Below are positions 9,874-25,000 of a stretch of 64,000 bases of DNA, piece after piece. Source of the DNA: Lates calcarifer (taxonomy: Eukaryota; Chordata; Actinopteri; Centropomidae); assembly GCF_001640805.2 (NCBI RefSeq), contig NC_066844.1, positions 12,586,543 to 12,650,542 on the forward strand, given 5' to 3'. The notes below the pieces were generated by a model, which saw only the letters and a list, made by a program, of their open reading frames with translations, had not been told where the DNA came from and made no database searches. Position 1 is the stretch's first letter, and each line of letters starts with the position of its first letter. A program made the position numbers and the translations under genes.

Positions 9874-12800
9874 CTGAAAAGCCATTGAAAAGAACAAGGC
9901 TGTTAGTTTGACCGCTGTGAAAAAAAAAAAAATCACACAGACTTTGGTATTTCTTTCATTCTTTGCCTCTCCACTCTCCTTTAGTAATCACGAGCTGAAA
10001 ACATTCATCTCAGAAAATATTTGAGAATTTCATTCTACTGCTTAAGTAATGACTCTCAAAGTATTTTAAATAAATTGCTCAACTTTTCATGCAAAGCTTG
10101 CATTATGGTGTCAAGCAGAGGCCATAATTGCACAAATGTTTTATGTAGCACATTATTTTCCCACTCTCCCTGTTCCTTTGGAGATGATGATAGGTAATCT
10201 GTTCTGGCAAGGCAGCAGCAGGGGAGTGGATTATTCATCTTAGCCACGAGGGAGGCACTAACTAGCTCTCCACTGACCTGGTATCCTTGGGATGGTGATC
10301 TGCCTGCTACTGCTGCCTTCCCCTCCCTCTCCAAATGGCTTTATCTGGATGATATAATCCTCATCAGTGGGCAGGGCGAGCTCCACAGAGGTGGTGTTGG
10401 TTTCCATGACATTGGGGCGGCTGTGTCGGTTCTTCTTGTAGAGCACCTGAGGACAAATGCCGCAAGTTGAGTCAAAAGTCAGGCCACAGAAACCATTGGA
10501 AACAAACACAATTTTCTGATAAGATCAAGCCACTGGGTGCTTACTTTGTAACCTGTGACCTCTGACTCATTCTCCAGGGCTTTGACCTGCTCCCAGTTCA
10601 ATATAATCTTGGAGTTTGATGCATTCCACATCACTTTAACCGGGGGCTGACTGGGTGCTGAGGGGAGAAAACAAATTATTCTCCTCAAACACAAGCTGAA
10701 CATTGGAAGGGAGTGACTGGTGCTTATAATTAGATCTGATATTTACGTGGTTTTTTGGTGGTAACGTTCACAGTGGAGCTGGGAGGCCCCGTTCCAGCAG
10801 TATTATACGCCCTCACTGAGATGTAATATGTGGTGCTGCCTTTCACCCCGCGGATAATAGTAGACGTTTGATTTCCTACAGTCCTTTGCACGCTGGCTGT
10901 GTCTTCCCTTTCACTTCTACTCCAGTACCTCAGCTGGAAAGAAACAGGGCAGAACCACAGACGTGAGTGCAGAAAACAAGACGGACACCTTAAAAGCTTT
11001 CTGTTACACCCTGTCAATGAAGTGCAAACTGGAAACAGGGAGACATGAACTCAGCTAGGGTGAAAGATGTGAACTGGTCTGAAAACAGGCTTTAGCAGCA
11101 TGTCACCTCATGTTGCTCACTGTGAGCAACAGTACATGCCTCAGTTTTGCCTCAGATGTGTCATGGTTTAAGTTATGTGGTTAAGAAGGAGGTCAAATAT
11201 GCAGAGGAAGAAAAAAAAGGAAAACAATAAAAAGAAAAGAAAAAAATCCCCTGGATCATCAACCATCAACTTCCATTGATAACAGATTTTCTTTGTCACC
11301 CTGCTTGTCATGGCTGAAATAGCTGGCACGCTTGACAGCACAAATATAATTTGTCTTTCCTCACAGGAATGGTTTGCTCAGGCCCTGCTCCTCTGTTGAC
11401 TTTTAGTGGTCAACAATTTATAATTCTGGCACTTTATGCAATCGAAGGATGAAAACAGTGTCTTTGCTCACATCTTGGATTTCATTAATGAGCAGAATTA
11501 AAATGACAACAACTGAGTGCAAAGCCGCTGTCTGAGACTGCTTTGTTGTGTGGATTAGAAGCTAAATGCTCTATCCCTTAGAGTATTGCATCAGTAATCA
11601 GGATGGTTACAGTACTTAGGTAAGCAACAAGAGAAACACAACTAAACCTACAGGCATGGGACAAGGCTGGACTATTATGCATGCAGCAAGCTATTATCTC
11701 CTATGCCCAAGGTGCATGAGCCTGAAAAACTCATCAATAATAGAAGAGAACAAGATTCAACAGCATTAGTTGCAATGTGCTTGCACACGCACACATGCAC
11801 ATAACAGATTTGCATTCCATGGAAGCACACACAAACAAGGCATGTCATTGTAGCTCACCTCATAGCCCAGCACTCTTTTCTTGCTGGCATTCCAGGGCAG
11901 AGCTTTCCATGAAACTTCAATCTCAGATGCAGAAAGGCTCTTGGAACGAACCCTAGTGGGTGCTCGGCCAGGCTCTGGAGTTAACATCAAAACTGTTTCA
12001 TTTCTTTCATCCAAATAACAGAGGGAGGAAGTATGGGGAAGGCGTCTGCAAGTGCTGATAGAAAATCTCTGCTGCCACTGTGTTAATACCAGCTGAACAT
12101 GTAGAGCTACTCTATAAAACGTTGTGTATGACATGAGATCACACGCACCTTCCTCTGCCGAGTAGATTGTGGTAACAGGTCCAAACGGCCCTTCCCCCTC
12201 ATTGTTGTAAACCCCGACCTTCACGTGAAAAGGTGAGAAGGGCTGGATGCTCTCATTTTTAAAGACGTATTTGGATGCCTCAGCGGATGGTACGGCAGCC
12301 TGCATCCATCCTGTGGCACCGTGGGGTCGAAAAGCCACAACGTAGCCGAACCCTGGTCCATTCTGCAGCTCCTCCGGAACAGGCTGCAGGATAATACAAA
12401 CATTAAGCACTACACACTACAAGACTAAACACCAAGGACACCAAAGACAAAGCTCTCAATTTTTAAGGCAAAGGTTGGCTTCAAATATAACATCCTGTAT
12501 TAGTGAACACATCCATTACGAAGTTTAGTGCGCTCAGCATGATACCATAAACTTAGCTGTTGTCAAGAATGATGACATGCCTCATATATTTATAGCTGCA
12601 GACATGTTAATAAATCCAATTTTATGATGTTTGCTGCCAAAAACTAAAGTTACTGTGAATCTAGTTGTTGAATTTCCATCAGAACTGCACTTGTGATTAT
12701 TCAACACCATAATTCAAGAACCGAAGATTGTGAATATTTATCAGTTGTTCAGATACTGAATTGGTGACACTAATCTTGGTGCCCACTATGAAATGGTGAT

Positions 12801-15800
12801 TGTTGAGATCTTCTGTGCTGCTGGGTTGAAGCTGTGTGTGAAGCATCCATGTTTTAGAATTTGTGGCTCCTTGCAGCATCATGCATATTTGAAGCACTGT
12901 TCATGACCACAACTTTGTGTTCTCTCAGAATCTGTTGAATTGGCCAAGCATGTGAACACATCACTACATATACTGAGTCTGGACAGACATAGATGTAAAC
13001 CGCAACTTGATTGGTTGGCAGCAGACCACAACTGGAAGGTGGTAATTTTAGTTGTTTAAGCAAAAGTTGCAATTAAAAATGTCCCTGCTTTTATGTCAAA
13101 AGGAAAATGCCTCAGGAGTTTTCAAGGCTGAGGTAAAATAGCAGCTTTGTTAAGCAGAATTAGACTTTAATTGAACTCCTGCATGTTTGATTCTGTGAAA
13201 CATTTCACAGCAGGGGCTGATGATTTTGAGCAGCCTGAATAAATATAAGCTTTTGGAGCTGGATTGATATGCAGAGCCTTTGTAGGCATAAAGGAAGACT
13301 AAGAAAGAAAGATGGAAGAAAGAGAGAAAGAAAGAAAAGGAAAACAATCTGGAGTTGGGACTTTGAAAGAACTATTGAGTTTAATTATCTTATTGAAACC
13401 TCAAAAGCATGTTTCTCTCCCTCAGGGTGACAGCAGCAGTTATTGCCTCTCTGTTCGTAAAAATGAAATGCCTTACATTAAGCTGTTCAACTTTTATTAA
13501 TGAAACAGAAGCCTAGATCCACAAAGAATAATGATATCTGGTTCGCTCCTCCATGGGCCAGGGGGTCCTGTGAAAGCTTGCTTACCTCCCATGTGATGAC
13601 TAATTCAGAGCGACTGCCACCGCCTCCACTCACATTAGCTGGTGTGACCTTCGGAACTGGAGGAAGAAGACAGATCAGCTTAACTCTGTTGACTTCACAC
13701 AAAGCTGAGAAGGCACATGTAATCATTTTCCATGTTGCTACTCCCAAGTGACAGAGGTGTAACTGTTAGCTCAATGTCCAGAAATCCTGTGAGATATCAG
13801 CGAACTTCTCACAGCTGTCATGTTTGCAGATGTGACCAGCCTATGCCTTTTACACCAGAAGCTATCAAAGGAACAAGAAACACAAAAGAGCTAACCTTGG
13901 TGAATTCTGCTGTCTCTGAATAGACTGTGGGTTGCTGCTTTTTAGAGATGATTTGTACTTTTCTCTTAAGGTTAAAACTGAATAGAAATTTATTGTGGCA
14001 GAGAACCCAACATCAAGTCAGCATTTTAGTAACTACTGGAAATTTATGGCACCCACAATCATGGTCTTGTTTGATATTTTGAGCATATTTTGCTTTTTGT
14101 GAAGAATTAGATTTGAGATTGATGTCACTGTCACTGCACTAAATACGAAGCCACAACTAAGAGGCCATTTAGCTTATCTTACAATAAAGACTCAAAATGG
14201 GATCAAATAGCTAGCCCAGCTATGTTCAGAGGTAACAAAATCTACCTAACAGCACCTCTAAAGTTCCATTCACGTCATACCAACCCAAAGTGTAAAAACA
14301 GCGAGTTGTGAATTTACAGAGGGTTATGTGCTACAAATAGTTTACAACTTGTAACTATTGGTGTTAGGGGGATTTTGTCACCTTTGGACAATCTGTATGC
14401 TAAGCTAAGATAACCCTCTTTAGGCTGTAGTAGCATATTTTGCATACATGAGAGTGGTATCAATCTTCTCATCTAACTCTTGGCGGGAAAACAAACAAGC
14501 ATATTTTGCCAAAATGTTTAACTATTCCATAAAAAACTAAGAAAACAAGTAAAACAAGCATGATATATGTGTTTCGAAAGAGGCATATGGAATTTTTTTT
14601 TTCTGCTACTGCAGTACATACAGGTCCCCTTTGTCCTTGCTTGTTTGGATGGCTTGCTAGGCTCGCCGGTCCCGATGGTGTTGCTTGCCAGGACTCGAAA
14701 CTCATACTCCACCCAAGGGCTCAGGTCTATTACTGTAGCTGTCAGCCGGTGGCCCCCCACCACTTCAGGAACTGGCATAAAACACACACAACCTCCTTCA
14801 GTATCAAGAAACTTTGTGTGTGTGTGTGTGTTTTCTATGTGTTTGTGTGTCAGCTTAGCATCAGCAGCAGACTGTCCTTCAGGGTGACAGGCCTGGTAGG
14901 ACTTCACCACAGGTAGATAGGCCAGGTGTAATCTCTCACAAGGATACATAATGCACACACAAACTCATAAAACAAGAACACAATACAGAAGAATGGCATG
15001 TAAAGAGATGCTATTAACTTACCAATTTGGCAATATTTGTTTAATTTCTTTAACAATATGTGCATGGGGTCGCACATTGTGCATATTAACTGAAATCAAT
15101 AGCATATATAGAAAAAGTAAAGGGTATTCTTCAAAAGATGACAAAAAGCCCCTTCTGTGCACTTACAAGGTTGTAATGTAGTTCTGTTTCAAATGTATGA
15201 TCCTGACATGGTAAATCAATGAGGCCAGTTAAACTATCTCAGATAAAACTGTACTTAATTCACAAAAATATCAATAGAACAGGGTATACAATATGGGATA
15301 AATGCGCATTATACCAATCATGCATGAATGCTAAGGGCCCCAATAAAGAGGATGTGGGGAAAAATTACACCGGTGCTATCACTTAACTACACTATCAAAT
15401 TACAGCCCTGGCAACAAGCTTCATCATCACAATGGGATCCATGTTTCAGGATTCCCAGGAGTCTGATAAAATGGCGGTCAATGGTCACGCTACAATTGCA
15501 TACCATTTGGTGCTGAGGTAAAAATTACATCTCCAATATTCTCATAGGCAAGGCAGAATGAAGAGCAGCCCCCTCTATGTGATTGGAGAAGGCCACGGCT
15601 GGTTGGAGAGAGCTTACCTGTGGTGACAGCCTGCCACCCGAGGGAAAATGGTGTCCTGGCCTGGATGGTGTATGCCGTAATTGGACTGTGATTATCAGGA
15701 CCAGGCCTCCAGGACAGAGTGGCTGTGGTATCAGTGATTTCTACTACATGAATGCTGGTGGGGGGGCCCGGGGGACCTGATAGATGGCATAGCCAGGCAG

Positions 15801-18800
15801 GAGAGAGGAAAGAAAGATAGAGAGAAAGACGGGGGAGGGGGAGGGAATATAAATCAGGAAGAGATGGAGAGATGGTAGAGAGAGTGGCGTGGTTTTAGCA
15901 CCTGCGGCTGCTGCAGTCAGCTCAGTGTGAAACCTTTGGGAGCTATTCGGTCTAATTAGACACTAACTTTCCCTTAAATCTCAAAGAGAGAAATTTCTAT
16001 TTGCCTTTCTTTTCATTCTATTTATTTATTTCTTCATCAGTGAGGCACAACCAGTCATGGTAAACATTAATCATTAACAAACTCCCACCATCCTCAGTAG
16101 TCAATGAATGATAAATTATTTAACTGTTTTGAAACCATAACATTGGTAGGAAATGCACATCTGGTCAGTAGTTATTTTGAAATGAAGTACATCCACTGGA
16201 CATTCATTGATGTAGCTTACCTCTGACAACCAAGTCAACAGCAATGGAGATACTGTCCACCTTCGTTTGCACGGCACACGTGTACTTTCCTGCATGCTTC
16301 AGCTGGATGTTTCGAATCATAATGTCTCCTGCCGAGTGCTGCTGTCATTCAACACACAACACAATCATTCACACAGATCCACACAGAGTTCTATAAGCAA
16401 CATATTAAGCCTCCCAGCTATTGTAATTCAAGAAAAATACTGACTCTCTAGCCACATGGGAAAAAAGCAGCTGAACAGAAAGCTAATTTTCATGTATGTG
16501 TATCTTGAAAAGCAAATTTGTATTACCTCATGCAGCCTTTTCTTCCATATTCTAACAATCATACAGAAACGCTCCTCTGTCTTGAGCACATTCCATGCTT
16601 TTATTTTACCACTAAAAGCACAGAGTTTTACTTGAAATAGCTTGATTTTGATTATGGTATAGAGCTGTTTCAGTTATAAGAGCAGCCTAATGGCCAGTCT
16701 TATAGTTAGTTCTTTAAAGGAGTCTTTTATTCCGTCCCTAATTGCTATGATAATTCCCACTCCCATAATATCGAAGTAGGAGTTATTATTTCAGCATAGT
16801 AGAGCACAGCAGCTGGAAATGTTGAAAAGCTGTGGCACAGTGGCAAAAAGGATTCTGTGGCTGCTTGCTTAATCACTATAATGATGTAAGATGTACAGCA
16901 ATTTACCATACCAGAAACTGTACAGGAAACTTTAAATTATGGTACAAGAAGCACCTAAATCAAAAAAGAAACAGGAAGGACACCTCATCTCTGTGTTTTT
17001 TTTTTCTCTATGCCCACAGTTGTTGAAGGAGCCTTGAATTTTTTAAAAACTAAGACCAGATGTCACATGCTGAGGTGTAAGCTGCAAACCTTTTAAAGTA
17101 TACAGCAACTGACTGAGACTGGTTGCAGGGTGTGTATGTAAATTTCATTTTAAAATAAACCACAGGCAGCAATTTTCTGGCCATAAATAATACACTTGAT
17201 ACAAACATTCCCTCTGCACTGCGGCTGAATTTATTATGACCCTGCTTAAAGAAGAAGTATAATATTGATGTACCAATGGATCCTCAGTCACCTCTTGACC
17301 TTTATTCAGTGAAATCTCTGGAGGAGGCTGAAAAATAAATCAATGTCTAAAGAGCACAGTGGCACTCATAAAATGAGCATTCTTCAGCACACTGCAATAA
17401 GGCTTCTTAATATGTAATACTAAAAACATGGTAGAAAGGCTGTGACAACTTCTGGGTTTCTGAGTGAGGTGAGCGCACATGCTTGGGTTAGAAAACTTGT
17501 AGTGACTGAGATCTTGTGGGGAGCTCAATATGAGGTGTTGCTGTGGAAACTGTTCAGTATTCCCAGAGGGAAACCATATTAGCTTAGAGTTAGCACCAGA
17601 TTTTTTAAGGTGGTGGACAGGTTTAAATAGAAACTGGTGAGAAAGTGATGCCACTGATCAACTGTTTAAGAAAAACTTTCTCAGACTACATGAGCAATGA
17701 TTAGGTGATGAGTTTGATGTGTGTTTAGATCATTGTGGGTCTTGGTCGTGGTGGTGACTGCTTATAAATGGTGTAGACTGATGCCTGTGTTTTATAGCTT
17801 GAGCCAGCAGACATTTATCAAAGTCTTATGTGTATTAATTAAGTTTTAAAAGTTTAGTTTTGATTGCCACATACAAATATAATGCCAGACAGTGCTTTTA
17901 TTGATTTACAGTTTAACTGATTAAATAGTGAAAATATCCATATACAAGCTATAATTACATTGAGGCAATGGGTTTTCTATCCTCCTGCTGTGTGCATATC
18001 TCTAATTGTTTGTCAATGAGAAATCTGTAAAGCTCTTGCACCATGACAGCTAGTTTAAAAATCGGAGGCCTTACAGAGTTATATTTCTCAGAAATCATGA
18101 GGGATTATGCACTTACACCTCCAACTTTTTCAAAAAATCCGCTGTGGCTCCCAAAGTGGATGAGCTGCTCGTTGAAAAACCAAGTGAACTTGAGCTCCAG
18201 AGATGGGTCATGGCTCACTTGACAGGGCAGGACCACACTCTCCCCGACACTGACATCCAGTGTTGATGGCAGGGTGGTGATGACGGTCGGCTCTGAAACA
18301 CACATCCACATCCATCCACATTTGATCAAACACATTGTTCTGCTCCCCTTTTCCAGGCATTATAATTCAGTACAGAAAATGGCTTTGCAAAAAGCCAAGC
18401 CCTTCCATCATCCTTATGGATATGTCAGACTCAGTTAATAGAAGGATATACGGGACAGAGCACACAGCAAACTAGGGTGCACAGCTACAATAACTGGTAT
18501 TAGTTTCAGCCTGAGCTTGTCTCTGTGGGGACTCAGAGACGTGTCTCTCCTGCATCTCGAGATGCCTCCATGTGTCACTGTCAGCTCAGTCTTCAGCCTG
18601 GAACTCCCCCTGATTGTCCTGAAATTCCCAAAACACACCTGCTAGGAAAACAGTAAACAGCAGTGAGCACTTCCTCCAGTCACTACTCTCTTTTCAAGCC
18701 TGCAGTGCATTACAATAGCATCACATGGGAATAAGGCACGTGTCCCTTATCTACACTTGTGTCTGAGGAGCGGAGGAGGAGGGTGGAAGGACATGAGAGA

Positions 18801-19020
18801 AGCAAAATGAGAGGCAGAGGCTTTGTTGTCAGAGTGCACAACACCTATCTCCCTCTTGGGGGTGCTGTGATTACTTGGTTGAAATTGCCACTCTGAGCAC
18901 ACAGACTAAATTAACCATGGCAAATGATCCCTGGACAGGCATAGATTCATGTATAAAGTGCCGGCAGTGCAGTCTTCATCCAGAGTGAATTCGATACCTT
19001 CATTGTATTCCTCCCTGACG

Positions 19021-19053
<33 letters not shown>

Positions 19054-22000
19054 TATCCACTACCATACGCTCTCAATATGATTTATCTAGCCATTTTCTG
19101 AGGCCAGAATGCTATCAGCTGCTAGGTTTTGTCACATACACAATGACAGTGTGTCTGAAAAGCCCAGTCCTCTTTTACTGGGGCTAAATGGTGAGCAATG
19201 GCGGTGCAGTAAAAATGTTGTAATAACACACAAGAGGTATTCAAGGGTCTGTGTCTGTTCTGCCTGCTCTGTTTCTAAAGGCCAGCTACACCTTGTAGAA
19301 CAACTGCAGGAAGGAAATAGGAAACCTAAAAAATTCAAAGGGTAAAAAAAAAACAAAAAAACTAAAAACAGTCTTTACTAAAAAAAATATGTCAGGACTG
19401 TTTTGCGGTGGTTCTCATGGTGAGACAGTCTAAATGATGTGAGGAGAAGGAGGTAGGAGAAAAGAAATGGCTATGGAAGGATCTATGGGGAATTACTTAC
19501 ATGGACCTACAGTCAAAAATATTTACTTCTGCATCTCTGCAACATGGAAACATACTATAAGCATTTATTTTCTTTATTATTTCTCCAGCAGGGTTTGTGG
19601 ATCTGTCTCTTCTCTAACACAAACTCTTCTATTTGTGGAGTTTACAGCCTGGCCTCATACTGCCTCCAGGGAATCACTGCGACAATGACGATGGGAATAT
19701 GCTCCCTTATTACCCTCCTCTGTCATCATTTGTGACAGATTATATGGACAACCAGGTTGGTTACACAACCACACACTGAGCTCTTGACCATAATTTGCTT
19801 TCGATCTTGTATAATGCCTTGTTACCTACTGCCACTGTAAACGAGAGGATAGTAACCCACTCACTTAGCAGGGTCAATCAGAGACATGATAGAGAGCGTG
19901 CTAACACACTATAACAGACGGGGTAGCACCTCAGGGAGTGCTGCTGAGGTGGGTCAAACCCATGTTGGCATGTTTCAGTTTGTACTTAAGGTGCACAAAA
20001 TTTCTCTCCATAGATACCTGCACATGTCACAGTGTTTGACATAAATATCTGACCATGAATTAATCAAACATGTCAAACCAGTGGGTACCATGGCCTAGAT
20101 GAACATGTATTTTTATCTATAATTTTTTAAAATAAAGTTATGTGTTCAAGGTGTAATTTATATATTCACGAATAACCAGAATGTTTTGTAATCTAGATTT
20201 AAATAAAGACTTTGATAAGCTTTAACATACATTCATGTTAATGATTTACTCACTGACTGAGGCTGTAACAGTCATGTTTGCATCTTTACCAAAAAAGCTG
20301 AACTATTCACAAAGAAGAAGTGATTTGAAACAATGATATTTACCATTGAGGAATTCTTTTTTGCAATATTTGAAGTGGTTGTGCTTCTTTGCAGTTAACT
20401 TTTGTTCAGATCACTATCACTGTTGTATAAAAAGGAACATGCAAACCTATTTATGAACCTGTTTTTGAGATAAAGTCATGACTTTGCTGTTTCTGGGGCT
20501 TAATCAGTCACAGGAAAACAAGTTCTCATTCTGGCCTGTTACTAATATGGTTAAGTACTAGTTACATTTAGGCAACTAAAACTAATTGGTTAAGGTTTGA
20601 AAAAGATTGTTGTGCAAGTTAGAGGATAAACTGAAGTTGAATGATGTTCTATATTCTTTCTAACAAATGCCATGAAAGAACCAGTACCAGCACTGTGTTA
20701 GTCCATCTCTCAATACCTTCTGACTTCCATAGCCTGTCTGTGGCCCTCAGTCAGAAACTCATGACTGATTGGTATCAAGCAGCCTGAAATGTGTGAAGAA
20801 AACATTACATCACCAGCAGCAGCCTGGACTGTTGACACAAGGCAGGTTGGAACGATAGATTCATGCTGTTGAACCAAAATTATGACCCTATCATTTGCAT
20901 GCCTCAGAAGAACTCGAGAATCATCAGGCTATATTTTTTCTAGTCTTCAGTCGTCTAGCTTTGGTGAGTCTGTGCCCACTGCACCCTCAGATTTCTCCTC
21001 TTGGCTGACAAGAGGGGAACCTGACATGGTGCTCTGCTGTGCTAGCCCATCCAGCTCAAGGTTGGACATGTTGCCCATTCTGAGATTATCTTCCCTTGCT
21101 TTTCTTTCTGTAATATTGTTAGGTCTGGACCTTACTCTTTAAAGTGAGATACTGTATACTATGATTTGGTGCTACAGAGGTCATCTGGGTCATCCTGATC
21201 CTGGGTCATGTTGTATGTACTATTAGTGGTACTGGAATTTTGACCTCTTTAGATTTTTTCCCTCCTCCATGCACCTTGGAAGTAGGTGAAGTTGTGTCAG
21301 AAATCCCTATTCTGATTCTATATGATTTGGTGCTATATAAATAAAATTCAATTGAACTGAATTTTCTGCTCACCACAGTTGTAAGAAGTGGTTATCTGAG
21401 TTAATCTAGCCTTTCTGACAGCTCCATCTAGTTGGGTCTTTCTTCTCTGACCTCTCTCATCAACAAGGTGTTTTTGTCCACAGAACTGCCTCTCACTGGA
21501 TGGACTTACTGGATTTGTATTTATTTATTTATTTTTTGTCGTCTTGTTTTGTTTTTCACACCATTCTGAGTATACTCTACAGACTGTTGTATGTGAAAAT
21601 CCAAGGAGCTCATCAGATGTCTATCTGGCATCAACAATCATGTCATGGTCAAAGTCACTGAGTCGCTGCTTTATGCTCAGATAAATGAGAATTGTATGAA
21701 TCTTTTATTATTTAAGCCTAGTTGAACCACAGCTGTTTAAATGGCAACAACAATCACAGCACTACAACATACTCTATAACAGCAAAGGAGCTAAAGGAAG
21801 TGTAGAACCCTAGACACCTAGTGTAGTCAGACAGATGACTTACTGACACAGGCTCACAGTGGGAACACTCAGAGAAGCTGTGCAACAATAACATATGGTT
21901 GACCAGAAAGGAGAGTGAGCTAACAGTTACCAAATGACCCCCTGCTCCTCTCTGAGGCATACTGTCATGCCTCACATGGCCAGTTTCACCAGTCCTCCCA

Positions 22001-25000
22001 CAAACAGCAGCCATCATGAATAATACTTACCCCCCACATCCCCCAGTCCTCATGTGGACAATCCCTCCCAGCTTTAATGGTCTAAAGCTATAAGGTGTAA
22101 ACGTGTATTCTCCTTGAGTGTATACACACTATAGTTTTTCACACAAAGTGAGTGATGCGAGCTTGAATAATGCATAGAGTAGGGCATGGAAGAGCCACAG
22201 GCCACGTGATCCAGGGATTTTGAAAATAAATTTACCAGAGCAATGCCTCACCCTCACCCTCTTAAGTCTTTTAAACTGAGACTTGTGTGGTTCCGGAGGC
22301 ATGCGGGTTCAAGACAAACACAAAAGGGAATGGTTTTTCTGTGGCAGGTCAAAAGCCTTTCTAAAAAGGATCTACAATGTTTGACAGTACACAGTGGGCT
22401 AAGGTTCATACCAAGTATTTGAAGGTAAATCAGTGTAACATTACGCATCTCATTCCACGGTGCTTTCAATCGTCAGTGCAATCTCTCAGGTCATTTTGGA
22501 ACAAAAATGTAGTGACCATTATAAAAAGAAATCATTCTACTCCCAATTTTACCTCTCCTTGCTTTCAAATCAACAAACCAAGAAGGATGCTTTCATCAGC
22601 ATATCACAAGCTTCTCTAACACCTCTTCTAAATAGCACTTATTTTCTGAAGGACAAATCAAAGGTATCTCAAGGACAAACTTCAATAGCAGGGGAAACCT
22701 AGTGTACATCACTCAATGGATAAAAACAAGATGCTCTCAGTACTGTATTTGTATGCCGTGCAGTGGCACATCTGTAGCAACCTGCTGGCGATCACTGACA
22801 GATGGCTGCTCATTATTTTTCTGTATGGCTGTCAGGAATCACACATTACATTTATTTAATATAGTTGTTGGCATTCAACATGAAGAAAGGGGATTGATGG
22901 AAAAAGACCTCCCACAGACCCCCACCCTGTGTAAATGAGCAAGGAATAATGTGATCAGATGATTTATCCTCTGTTCCAAAAGCCAATAACTGTCAAAAGC
23001 ATTGATAAGTGCCATCTTTTTAGAGTTCAAATCTAATGAAATGCCAGAGAATCCTTTTAATTCAATAGAGTCTACAGCCATGCCAGTAGCTAACATGTTC
23101 ACAATGACACTACTAACATGCTGATTTTTATAATGTGTGTTTACCTTGTTCACCTCTCTTAAGGAATCTTGAGATTGTTTGACAACAATGATTGTGTAAT
23201 TAATAAAATATTAGTCATATATGTGTCAGTTTTTACAAATCAATTTGTGACATGTCATATTGTACCGTGAATGCCTGGTGAATTTCAACAGCAGGATGTA
23301 GGAAAAATACATGAGCAAAGACACACACAGGTAGATGTCAGCTCATGTCATCCATGTTTTGAGAAATGCAGCAGACCACAGCTCTGCAAGGTTTCCTTCT
23401 CTGAGTACCACAAACTTCTTGTTTCGTTTCACCTCCATTGTTTGTGTGTGTGGATTATTTGATCCTAAACCTATTCCTATTCAAATGGCACAAAATGTTA
23501 TGCTGGCAAATGTACATATTTTGTGTCATTTCATGCCATATTCTACTACTCTAAAAAAATTGCTGTAGGTTGTTAAAGTTTCTAATTGACAGCTGGTTCA
23601 CATGGACCACTAGGATCACTGTTTCAGACCGATGACAAAAGAGTTTATTTCAGACAGCCCAAAATCACAGTGTAAAGGAGCCTTAGCTTGCTAACATTTG
23701 CTAATTAGCACTGAACAGAAGGTAATTCTGCTTATGGCAATGTCTCCAATTTTGCTGGTATTTGGTCTTAAACCAAGGCATTGGACAAATTAAAATTTTG
23801 ACCTGATGATGATGATAGATGAAAAGTTCTTTGGGTCCTTTGATCCTTTGGGGATCATTAATGTTGGAACAAAATGTCATGGCAGCCAGTTCACTAGTTG
23901 TTGATATATTTCAAGCTGGACCAAAGTGGTGGACCAAAATCATCATGATCATGATAAAATGGCCTCTTAGACAAAATTCATTTCATGTGTTCCAAACACC
24001 TCCAAAGCAGAGAGTTGCAATTATGTGTCAAAGTGTTGAAAGATGAATTACCCTCAGGGTTATACAGATGCTAACAGAAATCAACGCAGTGTGATCTCAG
24101 CAGTTTCGAGTTCACTGACCATCTGCAATGATCGGAGGCAACCCCAACTGCAATGGCTCATCTCCAGTGTAATCAAAATTCATGGAGCACATCTATAATC
24201 AAGTGCAATTAATCTGCTAATATCCCCCCAGTGTTGGAATAATGGGGACATTACCAGGGCTCATCGGTTGCGACTGCTCCTCCACTGTTTGCTAGGTGGC
24301 TTATTCACAGCAGGAAACACCGAATGCTTTTTGACAGGCATTTTTCAGCATTCATATCACCAAAGTCAATTTGAATAAACTACTGTCATCTCCCATAAGG
24401 GCTGCTAAGGCAACACAAATTTCTCCCTGCTAAACAGGTTTCCAGTCCTCAATGAAATAGTGCATGTAAATTACCCCATCCCATTTTCCAAACAATATTG
24501 ACTGTGACAGAAAGGCACAAGATCATATACAGGAACATTTGTACATCAGCTGCAGAAAACAGCTTAAACGTATGATGATGGAAAGGATGCGAGTGAGAGA
24601 GGGTGTCAAATAAAACCCATATTCCCTTTCACAAGAATAATAAGTGGATAACGGCACCATCTATTTATGCTGAGAAGATGTATGAGGGTGTGTTTTCTTG
24701 CAGCTTGATTGGAAAATCACGTACAGGCCATCGACCTGAACCTACAGTGAGAGCGGCAGGTTTCACAGGCCCCTCCGCTCATGCTGATTGGCTGGGGTGG
24801 GGTGTGGGGGACGGGGTGCCTCTGTACCAATTTCATTTCACAGTGTGTGATAAATGGATAAAAAGATGGTCTAGAATGTAAGTGGCAGAGAGTAATTCTG
24901 CAATTCTGTGCTTTTCATTATGCCTTGAGGTTTAAGATTTAACAGCAATTAACACATACATGTGTAAAAATGCAAAATGCAAAGGTTAGTCATTATTTTT

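Noticed and set aside
9723..9911. A 62-codon + strand ORF opposite the last cntn4 exon
   Set aside because: It is an antisense shadow. The - strand reading has correct splice borders, phase and a contactin GPI tail.
14560..14916. Two overlapping + strand ORFs of over 100 codons
   Set aside because: They lie opposite the FNIII-1 second-half exon and run into a (TG)n tract; no domain is recognisable.
20882..21142. An 86-codon + strand ORF
   Set aside because: It falls within a dispersed repeat and crosses into the nested insert.
24760..24835. A GC-rich stretch with a CCAAT-like box inside a cntn4 intron as an alternative promoter
   Set aside because: No initiator, CpG cluster or nearby first-exon candidate supports it.
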